From assembly GCA_018402255.1 (NCBI GenBank), contig JAGYIS010000009.1, positions 372,001 through 436,000 on the forward strand: DNA of 64,000 nt, in the 5' to 3' direction. This DNA comes from Marinobacter sp. GTDB taxonomy: Bacteria; Pseudomonadota; Gammaproteobacteria; Pseudomonadales; Oleiphilaceae. The position numbers and the translations under genes are program-made. Below are positions 20,783 to 29,987 of the stretch, piece after piece; within the stretch, counting starts at the first letter, position 1; each line of letters opens with the position of its first letter. The notes beneath the pieces were generated by a model. The model ran no database searches. It saw only the letters and a program-made list of their open reading frames with translations, and had not been told where the DNA came from.

Positions 20783-21157
20783 GTGGATGGATCTCCAGTG
20801 TGATGAACCCCGACATCGGGCTGTTGTTTTTATTTGGTTCAAGCGAACCGTAGTGTCGGTGGTCGTTTAGTGCTCAACAATGGGACCAAAGTGGAAAATT
20901 GGGTAACAATTTGTAGGTCATTGATATGACAAGAAATGCACCAATGTGGTGCGAAGCTTGGGCGGTAGATCCCGCGAAGGCATCAAAATGGGGCGGTTCG
21001 GGCAGCACTGCCCGGGTCGTGGCTATTATGTGTTGCGTCGTGGGCTGTATTGCCGACCACTATGCAGTTTCAGGCCCGATCCTTGCTGTGGCTTTAACCT
21101 TTCCGAGGGGGTGAAGGTGTTTGATTCGCCCCGATGTCCGGTCTGGAGATAGATGCA
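20783..21157. other. Divergent intergenic region (375 nt)
   Basis: Region between the minus-strand binding protein and the plus-strand chemoreceptor. It holds an NtrC-type palindrome (20937-20953) and a small CCCGA/TCGGG palindrome near 20809-20820. I looked for a -24/-12 sigma54 promoter on both strands and found no good match. No small gene with a ribosome-binding site is convincing here. Confidence 0.5.
20937..20953. promoter_or_regulatory. NtrC-type binding site
   Basis: TGCACC-AATGT-GGTGCG matches the NtrC consensus TGCACC-N5-GGTGCA at 11 of 12 palindromic positions. It is 155 nt upstream of the binding-protein start codon, a normal enhancer distance, and 205 nt upstream of the chemoreceptor start. 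The consensus is known from enteric glnA promoters. Regulation here is inferred. Confidence 0.6.
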
Positions 21158-23305
21158 ATGACTCTGAAAAGTAATGCCATGAAGTTGTCTGCCCGTGAGT
21201 TGGCCTGGTTGCCGGTATGGGGCCGAACAGGAAAGCTGTCGATGGGCTGGTCCTGTTTTCTTAACCGCAAGATGTACCAAACCAACGAACAGATTTTCGA
21301 GAATCTGGCGAAGACAAGGCGTGAAGCCCTGATCGGCTGGGCGGATCATAAATGGTCGTTTCTTGAGTCCATGTCTGCACGGCTCGGTGAAATGGAATCC
21401 GGCCTGCTCAAGGCTGCCGTGGGTAAGGCCGGTGCTCGCTTGCGTGACATATCCGAGTTGTTTGTGGTTACCGAAGACGGCGTGGTGCTGGCCTCCAGTG
21501 TCTGTGGCCGCGAGGGCAAACAGGATCTGGCCCCCGGGGCGGTCAGGAGAGGCATTGCTGAGCGCTTTTTGCACGGCCCCTATCGGGACGCCGTAACGGG
21601 CGCGCTGGGTAAAACCACCAGTCGGTTCCACGATGTGGTGACACTGATGTTCTATCAGCCTATGTTGCTGGCGGATGGACGACGTGCGGCACTGTGCGCA
21701 AGAGTGCCCAACGATGTGATGAGCGACCTTATTCAGCGTGAGGCCGGCCATGTTTTCGAGGAATCCGGTGACAATTACCTGTTTATGATTGAGAGTCGGT
21801 TTGATTCGTCCATTCAGCCAGGCACCGCTTTGTCACGGTCCCGCTTTGAGGATGCCACGTTCAGCCATGGTGATAACCTGAAAGAGGGTATCGAGACCGG
21901 TTTTGGTGTGGTTCGCATCAGGGAACACACGGAATTCGAAATCAGGTTTACCGATCCGGCAACCGGCCGTTTGCACCCCGGGGTGCGGGAGACCATTGCC
22001 AACGGCGACAACCTTTATGTGAAGTACCCCGGTTACTCCGATTATCGCCACATCCCGGTCATTGGTAAGGGCATCACGCTGCAACTGCCGGGATCGCCAG
22101 ACACCTGGGGCATGATGTGCGAAGGCGATCTGGAAGAGGTCTACCGGCGCCGGTCCATCAGCTGGCGCTTGTCCAGCCGCCTGGGCGTGCTTGCAACGGC
22201 GCTCTGGCTTGTCAATCTGACCCTGGCCATCAGTGCTGTTCCGGTCTGGATGGAAGGTGCGATCAATGCCCTGGCGCTTGTTGCCATGGTGCTCCTATTC
22301 AGGGCCGCAAGCGTCAAATCGGTGTCTGAACAGCTCGGTAACATGGGCGATATCATCCGCGATATCGCCGAAGGTGGTGGCAACCTGCAACAACGGATAG
22401 ATCTGAGCAAAACTCGCCGTGATGAAAGTGGCGACCTTGCGCGCTGGACCAACAGCTTTATTGATAGCCTGGATGGAATGGTGGGGCAGGTTCTGACGTT
22501 GGCGTCTGACTCACGACAGGCGAGCGATCAATTGGTACAGCATAATCGCTCAGCGAATGAGCGGGTGCAGTCGGTGCTGAATCATATTGATGAGATGGTG
22601 CAGGGTGCGAGCGTGCAGGGCGATGAAATTCAGAACGCCTCAACCACCGCGGAAGAAATGAGAGAAAGCATGGATGCGGTGGTGGCGAGGGCACAGGCTC
22701 AGTTTGCCCGGCTCAGCGAGGAAGCCAGGAGCATCCGTAATGTGATCAACCGGTCAGCGGAAGGCATTCGAGCGGCCAACGAGCGCACGGAAGAAATCGG
22801 TAAAACTGCCATGGTCATCAATGATATTGCCGCCCAGACCAACCTGCTGGCGCTGAATGCGGCTATTGAAGCGGCACGGGCGGGTGAGTCTGGCCGGGGC
22901 TTTGCGGTGGTTGCGGATGAGGTGCGCCAGCTGGCAAGCCGAACCGCCAGAGCGACGGAAGAAATTGGCCAGCGGTTGCAGGGCGTGCAGGATGAAACGC
23001 AGCGAGCGGTGTCGGTTATGGAAGAGGGTATTTCTGAAATGGAAGTCCGGCTGTCAAAGGCAGAAGCGGCGGCTGAGGATAATTCTGATCTGAACACGAT
23101 GGTCGGCAAACTATTCAGAGCGATTGCCAGTATTGAACAGACCAATCGTGAACAGGGTCGCCAGACCTCGGGTGTTTCCGAGAGTGCCGCTGCAATGCGC
23201 GGGGTTGTTGAGGAGCTGACCACAAGCTCCGAGCGTGCCCAAAATGCGGCCGTCAAACTACAACGCTTGACCGGGCAATTTCAGGTTTCTGCCGAGGTTG
23301 CCTAG
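21158..23305 (+). CDS. Methyl-accepting chemotaxis protein with an N-terminal, probably cytoplasmic, sensor
   Basis: Chemoreceptor of 715 residues. The C-terminal signalling domain carries the hairpin-tip core [20 protein letters not shown] and [18 protein letters not shown]. There is no signal peptide or first membrane helix. The first 340 or so residues are soluble and include a Cache-like strand [15 protein letters not shown]. The only two membrane helices are adjacent (about 343-365 and 368-388), forming a hairpin just before the HAMP-like region. This topology would put the sensor inside the cell. I chose ATG 21158, with GGAG 9 nt upstream, over ATG 21134. The ligand is unknown. Confidence 0.9.
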   Translation: MTLKSNAMKLSARELAWLPVWGRTGKLSMGWSCFLNRKMYQTNEQIFENLAKTRREALIGWADHKWSFLESMSARLGEMESGLLKAAVGKAGARLRDISELFVVTEDGVVLASSVCGREGKQDLAPGAVRRGIAERFLHGPYRDAVTGALGKTTSRFHDVVTLMFYQPMLLADGRRAALCARVPNDVMSDLIQREAGHVFEESGDNYLFMIESRFDSSIQPGTALSRSRFEDATFSHGDNLKEGIETGFGVVRIREHTEFEIRFTDPATGRLHPGVRETIANGDNLYVKYPGYSDYRHIPVIGKGITLQLPGSPDTWGMMCEGDLEEVYRRRSISWRLSSRLGVLATALWLVNLTLAISAVPVWMEGAINALALVAMVLLFRAASVKSVSEQLGNMGDIIRDIAEGGGNLQQRIDLSKTRRDESGDLARWTNSFIDSLDGMVGQVLTLASDSRQASDQLVQHNRSANERVQSVLNHIDEMVQGASVQGDEIQNASTTAEEMRESMDAVVARAQAQFARLSEEARSIRNVINRSAEGIRAANERTEEIGKTAMVINDIAAQTNLLALNAAIEAARAGESGRGFAVVADEVRQLASRTARATEEIGQRLQGVQDETQRAVSVMEEGISEMEVRLSKAEAAAEDNSDLNTMVGKLFRAIASIEQTNREQGRQTSGVSESAAAMRGVVEELTTSSERAQNAAVKLQRLTGQFQVSAEVA

Positions 23306-23441
23306 GCCATTCTGGTTTGGGAAAGGCGCGGAGTCCTGATGGGGCCGCGTCATCTGCCATGGCGATGCCAGAACTCTGGTATAGTTTGACGACGTTTGTA
23401 TATAGAGATTCGTCGGTGGATTCGTATCCGGAAACAATAGA

Positions 23442-24467
23442 ATGACGATTACCTTCAGCGAGAGCTGGCGTCGGCAAGTCCAGCGGTTGCCAAGGCGTTT
23501 GATCCTGATGAGTTGGCTTTTGGCACTGCCCACCGCTGCCAGTGCTGAGTGGCATAGCTATACCACCACCGCAATGACCACGCCCATAGAACTGGAGTTC
23601 TGGTCAGAGGACAAAGAGCTCGCAGAGACAATAGGGCCGCAAGTGTTGGCGATTTTTCATCAGATTGATGAACGGATGAGTCGCTATCGAGACAGTTCAG
23701 AACTCTCAAGACTTAATCGAGAGGCCGAGTCAGGCCAGGTCAGGGTGAGTTCCGGGTTGTTCGATGTACTGAAGAAGGCCCGGGAAATATCTCTGCTGAG
23801 TGACGGAGCGTTTGATATTACCTTTGGTTCCGTCGGGTACTTTTACGACTTCAGGGAAAGACGCCAACCGACCGAGGACGAAATCCGGGCGGGGTTAGGC
23901 AAGGTTAACTTTGAAGATGTCATTCTTGATGAAGCCGCTTTGACCGTCGCTTTCAGGCAAGCGGGAATCAGGCTCGACCTGGGCGGCATCGCAAAGGGGT
24001 ATGCTGTGGATTTGGGCATTGACCATCTTGTCCACCACGGTATTCGGCACGCTCGCCTGAGTGCCGGCGGAGATATGCGCCTGCTGGGCGACAAGCGGGG
24101 TCGGCCCTGGTACGTGGGTGTTCAGGATCCGCGTTCAGAGGGTCGCAACGCGGTGGTGTTGCCGCTTCAGGATGTGGCGGTGTCCACGTCTGGTGATTAT
24201 CACCGATTTTTTATCGACGAGGACGGGGAGCGTGTCCATCACATTCTGTCCCCAACAACGGGGAAATCTGTTCAGGGTGTGCAGAGTGTCACCATTCTGG
24301 GGAGTTCGGCGTTGACGACCGATGCCCTCTCAACAGCGGTATTCGTGCTGGGGCCGGAAAAGGGAATGCACATGATTGAACGCCTGCCGGACGTTGACGT
24401 GATCATCATTGATGATCAGCGCATGATGCATGTGTCGGAAGGACTTGCTCCAGCCAAACCAGAGTAA
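23442..24467 (+). CDS. ApbE family FAD:protein FMN transferase
   Basis: Periplasmic enzyme that attaches FMN covalently to a threonine or serine of partner proteins, for example RNF/NQR subunits. The 341-residue product has a signal peptide ending in LPTAASA. ApbE motifs are ERMSRYRDSSELSRLN, DLGGIAKGYAVD, SAGGDMRLLG and TDALSTAVFVLG. It lies 18 nt from the convergent DUF1501-like gene. In other bacteria apbE genes can neighbour DUF4266/DUF3570 genes, and such genes occur 10 kb further on here; no obvious flavinylation target is adjacent. Confidence 0.93.
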   Translation: MTITFSESWRRQVQRLPRRLILMSWLLALPTAASAEWHSYTTTAMTTPIELEFWSEDKELAETIGPQVLAIFHQIDERMSRYRDSSELSRLNREAESGQVRVSSGLFDVLKKAREISLLSDGAFDITFGSVGYFYDFRERRQPTEDEIRAGLGKVNFEDVILDEAALTVAFRQAGIRLDLGGIAKGYAVDLGIDHLVHHGIRHARLSAGGDMRLLGDKRGRPWYVGVQDPRSEGRNAVVLPLQDVAVSTSGDYHRFFIDEDGERVHHILSPTTGKSVQGVQSVTILGSSALTTDALSTAVFVLGPEKGMHMIERLPDVDVIIIDDQRMMHVSEGLAPAKPE

Positions 24468-24485
24468 GGGGTGGAGCAAGCCGGA

Positions 24486-26045
24486 TCAGCCACCGATCGT
24501 GCCGTTTACCACGTTGGAGAATGCGATCAAGCTGTCCTGCATGGTGCTGTTGCCAAGACCGTGGCCCATGAAGCGGGAAGCGAAATCGCCTTGTTCACCG
24601 TGCAGAGCCATGTAATTCAGCAGTACCGTTTGCACCAGTTGGTTAACGTTGTTGGCGGCAGGGCTGGAAGCTGTCTCGACCGAGGCGTCTGAACGCATGA
24701 AGCCGATCTGGCTACGAATAGGCGTTGGCCGGCCTGCGGGATTGTAGACCAGGAAAAACGAAGCGGCAGTCTGCTGATTATCACCGGTCCATTCCCCCTT
24801 GCCACGACCGGCCTCGGAGTCGTCAAGGCGCCCGTTGCTTGAAACAGAGCCATCACTGAAAACGTAGAGCATCAACGGCATCCCAACACGGGCTGCATAC
24901 TCCAGGCAGGCACCCATACAGCGCCCCGCCAATTCGTCCCTTCGCTCTCCGGTGCCCCGTTCGCCGGTGTGGTAATCGTAACCGCCCATGGTGATGGTTC
25001 CGGCCCCGGCATAGCCTTCAAGAACAAGCTTCATGACCGAAGCGGTCTTCTGAAAATCGCGGTTATTGCTGAATTCTGCACTGGTGAAGATGGCGCCCGG
25101 GCCAACGATGTCTGGATCTGCTGCTGGATCAAGGTCTGCGGGATTGCCGAATCTGTCCGCCAGGTCAGCGCTCTTGATATAGCCACAGCGGACCAGGTCT
25201 TTCACGACCTCGTCGGTAGATATGTTGGTGTTGACCTGGTTCAGCTTGGCCTGGCTGATGCGTTGAATAGACTCCATGACGGCCACGGCGTCGGACTGGT
25301 CCAGGATGCCGATCAGATCCCCCACATCCACCAGGCCGGTCACGTCTGAGGGGCGGTCAATCTTGGTTGGACGAACCTTGGGATCAATCAGGCTCATCGG
25401 TGCCAGCGAGTTGCCGCCGGACTCCGAGCTCTGGGAGCCGACCAGCGAGAGCAGGGAGCCATCCGCACCGGCTCGGTGAATTCCATACATGGGATTATGG
25501 GGATTGTTGCCCGTGTCGTTTTCAGAGCGGGCCGCAATGATGGCGCCATTGGTTGCGGCTCGGGTGCCGGCGCTGGTGCTTTGCTGGATGCCCCGGAGAA
25601 AACCGCTGTCGGAATGGAACGCCAGGCCTAGCTCCGTGTTCACGAAAGACGGATTGTTAGGCAGCATGTCGCCGGGCAGCCCAAGCTTGTTGTAGCCAGC
25701 GGTACTGAGAAAATCCATTTGTCCGCCAGACTTTCCCATCAGCACGTTGGACCCGGCAATACTGGCACCCCCGGCCAGATCGAAGCAGATAAAGGGGATT
25801 TTTCCGGCCCCTTGCACCGCGATCCCGCAACTGGCTTTGAGTGACTCCAGGTCGGGCGAAAGTGCGGCAGAGGCCATGCGGGGGCTACCGAACAGACTGA
25901 ATACCGACGCCCCAAACACAGTAGCTGTGCCAGCCATCAGTCCCTGGGATAGAAACTCCCTGCGGGTTTTTGGCTTGCCATGGTTGTCGTGTAACAGAGG
26001 GCTACCATTGGCCAAAGGCTTTTTACGGGTTTTGCGAATGAACAT
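24486..26045 (-). CDS. Tat-exported DUF1501-like protein
   Basis: The 519-residue product carries a twin-arginine signal (TRREFLSQG, arginines 28-29, then a hydrophobic stretch to about 62), so it is likely exported folded. The mature region has FICFDLAGGASIAGSN, GYDYHTGERG and MLYVFSDG segments. These recall DUF1501 proteins, related to the alkaline-phosphatase/sulfatase fold, but the match is by eye. Third gene of a minus-strand operon after a diheme lipoprotein (12-nt gap) and a cytochrome-like protein. Function unknown. Confidence 0.75.
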   Translation of the reverse strand: MFIRKTRKKPLANGSPLLHDNHGKPKTRREFLSQGLMAGTATVFGASVFSLFGSPRMASAALSPDLESLKASCGIAVQGAGKIPFICFDLAGGASIAGSNVLMGKSGGQMDFLSTAGYNKLGLPGDMLPNNPSFVNTELGLAFHSDSGFLRGIQQSTSAGTRAATNGAIIAARSENDTGNNPHNPMYGIHRAGADGSLLSLVGSQSSESGGNSLAPMSLIDPKVRPTKIDRPSDVTGLVDVGDLIGILDQSDAVAVMESIQRISQAKLNQVNTNISTDEVVKDLVRCGYIKSADLADRFGNPADLDPAADPDIVGPGAIFTSAEFSNNRDFQKTASVMKLVLEGYAGAGTITMGGYDYHTGERGTGERRDELAGRCMGACLEYAARVGMPLMLYVFSDGSVSSNGRLDDSEAGRGKGEWTGDNQQTAASFFLVYNPAGRPTPIRSQIGFMRSDASVETASSPAANNVNQLVQTVLLNYMALHGEQGDFASRFMGHGLGNSTMQDSLIAFSNVVNGTIGG

Positions 26046-26057
26046 GGTGGGCGTCCT

Positions 26058-28550
26058 TTACTGAACCAGGGTGGTGGCACTGCCAAGCACGGCGGCACAG
26101 CTGGCTTTGACAACGGTTTCGGTGCGATCGCTAGGGCAGCCAGCACTGCAAGTAGTCAGGGTATCCATCAGGCTGCTTAACTCGGCCTGTATATCCGCTG
26201 CGTCGGGTTGTGAGGTGAGTTCGCTGCCCACAAAACGAGAGAGGAGAGGACCCGTAATCAAGCTCTTGCCGCCGTGATCAAATGCGACCTCAGCCGGTGC
26301 CGAAAAATTGAAGCCCGGGAAAAAGTCACTTCGCAAAAAACCGTTTGAGACCAGTGCATCGCAATACTGGATAGCCATTTGAGTAACGGCCATTTGATGC
26401 GATGACAGAAAGCCCTGGATGTTCTCGACGGTCGGTAACTGCTGTTTGACGGTGTTATAGGTCGCCAAGACTGCCGGGGTGGTTTTTACAACCCCGGTCA
26501 TCCGGGCCATGGATTCATTAATTTCATCAAAAGTCTTCAGGCCGATCTCTGATGATGGCTCCAGATCGGCTGGCTCTGGCTGAGGTAGCAGAGAGGGTTC
26601 GGTTCGGGAGTAGCTGTTGCTTCCAAACTGATCGAAGGTCAGGAAAAACTCGTCTGTCTCCGGGCCGCCCTCAAGCGCAATTACGGTGCCAAGAGAGGAT
26701 AGCGGCTGGCCAATGCCGGGCTGATACTCGTCGCCGTCCAGAGTAATGTCCAGGTTGGCCCAGGCTTGTCCGACCGTGACTTCTTTGCCGTTCAGGCCCA
26801 GTCGCATACCTCTTAATCGAATGTTGGAAGGCTCTGCAGATGGGTCCAGGCTGATGAAGAACGGATTGGTGAAGCGGTAGGAAAAACTGTCGAATTGGCT
26901 CACTTCAAAAACAATGAAACTCTGGGGTACATCAATCAGATGGGATACGCCAAATAGCAGGTAGAACTTCTGTCCCACGCCGACCTCGAAATTGGCCTGA
27001 ACCTGGTCCGGTGTCAACGCACGGTTATGGATAGCGACCATTCGTATGGAACCCTGCCATGGTGAGTTACCGTCGGTTTCGTTACCCAGGACAAGGGCAA
27101 AACTGTCATCCCACTCGGTCAGCAGGCCGCCATCATCGGGGTCAACATCCGGTGAGGGTATGCCATTGACGAAGATCTGACGTCCGGATGCGGGGGTATA
27201 GTTGACGACGACGTGTTGTAGCGTTGCCTGCAGCAGCATGTCAGCATCCTGAGTCGCAAAGGCGGAATTCTGGTCACTGGTTGTGCTGCGGTGCAGGGCT
27301 TCATAACGTTGCAGCGTCTGGCTCAGGGTGACGTTTCTGGCGGTCGATGAGCCGGAGTAAGTGACGATCCGGGCATCCTCCTGGGTGATATTACCCGGGG
27401 CCACCCAGGCCTCAATGCTGTACTCACCAGAGCCGGTCAGGAAGGTATGTAGCTTACGACTTGCAGTGGTACTGCCCTGAGCCTTGCCAGCAGGGATCAT
27501 AAAACCCTGGTCGTTCTCAGCCTGGGGACCAAGCTCGATTCCCCATCCACCGACCCAGTCAAAGTTTCCGCTCAGTGTCAGGTCGAGTGCCGGGGATACA
27601 CCGCTGGTATCGAAGGCGGTCTGGCCGTTACCGGATTTGAACTCATACAGTGCAATGACGTTGTCTTCAAAACGGCCACCGGAATTGGCAAGCAGGCCAT
27701 CCTGATCGAGATTAAGGGCCTTACTGATAACAAGGCTTGAGTCGACTGGCTCGCTTTGCTGCAGGTTGGCAAAGTCTTCAATGGCCATTTCCATGATAGC
27801 CGCAGACGTTGCGCAATCGTCATCCCAGCAGTTGTGGGAATCAAAGCGAAGACGCTCAACAAGTCGTGAAGCGGAGGGGCTCGCGAGGCTCATCCGACTC
27901 TTTGCCTGATCGTAGGCAGTGGGAACGTTGGTACTTGCGATGAACGGAGTTTGGCCGCTATTGGAGTGGCACTCGCTGCAGTAGGTGGCGAGCACCGGGT
28001 AAACGGTGGCCGAAAAGTCGTCGCTGTCTGCAGGGAACGCGAGAGTTGATCCCGGATCTTTCAGGGTGGGTGCGCGAAGCTCGACCGTTTTTGCCGTGCC
28101 GGCAGAGCCACCCGCCCAATTGGACAGATAGGTTGTCAGGATATCTACACATGCTGCATTACTGGCGAGCCAGCAGTTGTGGCCCTCCGCGACTTTTGTG
28201 ACCAACCGCGACTGAGACGGATCCGACAGATTAACAATGGTATTTGCTTGCCCATAGGCGGCATTGATATCCAACTCGTTTACAAAAGTCGGGGATTGGC
28301 CATTCGCACCGTGACAGGCGCCACATTTGTTCTGGGTGGCGAGGTTGTCCCAGACACTGCGTTTAAAATTGGTGACATCATCTGTTGCAGGTGCAGGTCC
28401 GGTGTATGTGACCGTTCCTGAGTTTGACGACGTGTTTGGCAGCGGATCTGTGGATTCGCCACCACAGGCCGTCAGTAACAGGGCACTTGCGACAATGGCG
28501 AGAACCGGGCTTGAAAGGCGCATGCCATTCCTTCTGGAGGTGTTCATCAT
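26058..28550 (-). CDS. Diheme LamG-domain lipoprotein
   Basis: The 830-residue product has a lipoprotein signal with lipobox LLTAC (Cys29). Two c-type heme motifs follow: CGACH at 76-80 and CSECH at 191-195. The middle (about 300-520) resembles a LamG/concanavalin-like domain (YSIEAWVAPGNITQ, HVVVNYTPASGRQIFVNGI). The C-terminal third has no recognised domain. It starts 4 nt after the upstream gene's stop. ATGs at 28550, 28547 and 28523 are all possible; 28523 has an AAGGA site and gives a compact signal peptide. Probably an outer-membrane-attached redox or binding protein. Confidence 0.75.
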   Translation of the reverse strand: MMNTSRRNGMRLSSPVLAIVASALLLTACGGESTDPLPNTSSNSGTVTYTGPAPATDDVTNFKRSVWDNLATQNKCGACHGANGQSPTFVNELDINAAYGQANTIVNLSDPSQSRLVTKVAEGHNCWLASNAACVDILTTYLSNWAGGSAGTAKTVELRAPTLKDPGSTLAFPADSDDFSATVYPVLATYCSECHSNSGQTPFIASTNVPTAYDQAKSRMSLASPSASRLVERLRFDSHNCWDDDCATSAAIMEMAIEDFANLQQSEPVDSSLVISKALNLDQDGLLANSGGRFEDNVIALYEFKSGNGQTAFDTSGVSPALDLTLSGNFDWVGGWGIELGPQAENDQGFMIPAGKAQGSTTASRKLHTFLTGSGEYSIEAWVAPGNITQEDARIVTYSGSSTARNVTLSQTLQRYEALHRSTTSDQNSAFATQDADMLLQATLQHVVVNYTPASGRQIFVNGIPSPDVDPDDGGLLTEWDDSFALVLGNETDGNSPWQGSIRMVAIHNRALTPDQVQANFEVGVGQKFYLLFGVSHLIDVPQSFIVFEVSQFDSFSYRFTNPFFISLDPSAEPSNIRLRGMRLGLNGKEVTVGQAWANLDITLDGDEYQPGIGQPLSSLGTVIALEGGPETDEFFLTFDQFGSNSYSRTEPSLLPQPEPADLEPSSEIGLKTFDEINESMARMTGVVKTTPAVLATYNTVKQQLPTVENIQGFLSSHQMAVTQMAIQYCDALVSNGFLRSDFFPGFNFSAPAEVAFDHGGKSLITGPLLSRFVGSELTSQPDAADIQAELSSLMDTLTTCSAGCPSDRTETVVKASCAAVLGSATTLVQ

Positions 28551-28554
28551 GTCC

Positions 28555-29790
28555 TCAGTCTCCCATGCAGTGCACAGCGGACTGTGCGAACACTTGCTTC
28601 AGATTGTATCCCTGGCTTCTGAAGCTGGAGACCATGGTGTTTACCTGTGCGCGATCTGCACTGTTCGAGGGCGGCCGCAGGCATACGTTCTGGAATACTT
28701 TCTTGACCTGGCACTGGGCGAAAGCATCCGAGTAGGCAAACTCCTGCCCAAGGCTCTTTGCGCCGTTGCCGTAGCCTGGTAGAGACTGATCCCATCCAAG
28801 GCGGCGGTTATTGCCTTGCCGCCAGTAGTTATCCCAGCGGTCGTCTGGCGTCACGTAACCCTGGGCAAAGGTGCTGGCATTAATGTGATATTTGGCTTTC
28901 ACCCGGGATCCTGTGGCGGGGTCGGACTCACCGATGGCGTTGTAGACCAGTCGGCCGAGATTGCCGTCCGGGTCGGCGTTCTGATCGTATTCGAAATCGT
29001 AATAGGCGAACGCCTGAGTCATCGGATCCATGCCGGTATGGCAGCCAACGCAGTTGTTCAGGAATACCCGGCTGTCACCGCCGGGGCTTCTGGAGACATC
29101 CTGACGAATGCGGTCTGGCGGCAGGCTGACATCCGCGACCTGCTCCAGGTCGTTACACATGTGGTTAATCAGTGTAAAGCGGAACATGGCGCGATTGGTC
29201 CCGGCGCTGAAAAATGCCTGTGCAGAAGCACGAGACGTGATCACGCCGGCGGTTGCGGACGACGGGAGACCGTTGTAAGCCGACTGATTTACCCGAACAA
29301 GATTGTCTTGAAGGCTGGCACCGAGGGCATCCAGCGATTCGTAGTGATTGTTGTTTCTTATCGAGTAGCTTGGCAGGCCAAGGGAGGGTGCACCGACGTA
29401 AAGGATGTCATCAAACAGAATCTTGCGGAAATCTTCGTCGTCTCTGACCAGACCGACCACGGTCGCCGTGTAATCGTTCAACGGGACGAATTTCGACATC
29501 GCCTCGTTGGTCCAGGGTGCCGCGAAATTTTTCAGCGTTACGTCATAGAAGGCGTTGTCGTTCATGGCAGTGAATGCCGCACTGATCGCGTTGCCTGAGG
29601 CAATATCCGTCGCCATGTCGTCGAGTACGCTGGAGGAAGGGGGAACACCCGCAATCCGGTCATGAATGCGTTTTGCCTGCTCCCTGGGTCCGGCATGGGC
29701 CAAGCCTGCTAGTCCAAACAAAAACGTTATTAGAACTACTGCACTGCAAGCCTTGTTGATCAGATTTCTGATCTGGTTCCGGGCCGTCAT
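28555..29790 (-). CDS. Secreted monoheme cytochrome-like protein (DUF1588/DUF1592-like)
   Basis: The 411-residue product has a signal peptide ending LAHA and one CVGCH heme motif (247-251), followed by TGMDPMTQAFAYYDFE. That pattern (heme motif, then DP and an aromatic segment) recalls the DUF1588 domain of multi-domain planctomycete-type cytochromes. I chose ATG 29790 because the signal peptide then starts cleanly; the frame stays open to 29841. First gene of a three-gene operon with the diheme lipoprotein and the Tat protein. Function unknown. Confidence 0.72.
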   Translation of the reverse strand: MTARNQIRNLINKACSAVVLITFLFGLAGLAHAGPREQAKRIHDRIAGVPPSSSVLDDMATDIASGNAISAAFTAMNDNAFYDVTLKNFAAPWTNEAMSKFVPLNDYTATVVGLVRDDEDFRKILFDDILYVGAPSLGLPSYSIRNNNHYESLDALGASLQDNLVRVNQSAYNGLPSSATAGVITSRASAQAFFSAGTNRAMFRFTLINHMCNDLEQVADVSLPPDRIRQDVSRSPGGDSRVFLNNCVGCHTGMDPMTQAFAYYDFEYDQNADPDGNLGRLVYNAIGESDPATGSRVKAKYHINASTFAQGYVTPDDRWDNYWRQGNNRRLGWDQSLPGYGNGAKSLGQEFAYSDAFAQCQVKKVFQNVCLRPPSNSADRAQVNTMVSSFRSQGYNLKQVFAQSAVHCMGD

Positions 29791-29841
29791 GTCCTGTACC
29801 TCGGTGATCGATAGCATTCGCACATTAAGGCTATTTGACAA

Positions 29842-29987
29842 TTGTTAAAAGTCTACGTGTTGCTATATCCTCCATTTTGAGTGTTGGCCCACGTTATTAC
29901 ATTGCGTTACCTAAAAGCTTTGGAGCCCGGCGCTGGAACCGACTTAATTTATGTCATGGAATGTCGTCCTGAACAGGGTTTGTTGAG
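29842..29987. promoter_or_regulatory. Divergent promoter region of the heme-protein genes
   Basis: This 146-nt AT-rich region separates the minus-strand trio from the plus-strand run. An imperfect palindrome, TTGACAATTGTTAA, lies at its left edge (about 29835-29848) and could hold a -35 element or an operator. No complete promoter is clear on either strand. Confidence 0.3.

Noticed and set aside
20783..21157. Sigma54 -24/-12 promoter partner for the NtrC-like site
   Set aside because: Several TGG or TTGC stretches exist, but none has the GG-N10-GC spacing.
28816..29598. Plus-strand open frame (260 aa) opposite the cytochrome-like gene
   Set aside because: The minus-strand gene has a signal peptide and heme motif and fits an operon; the plus-strand frame has none of this.
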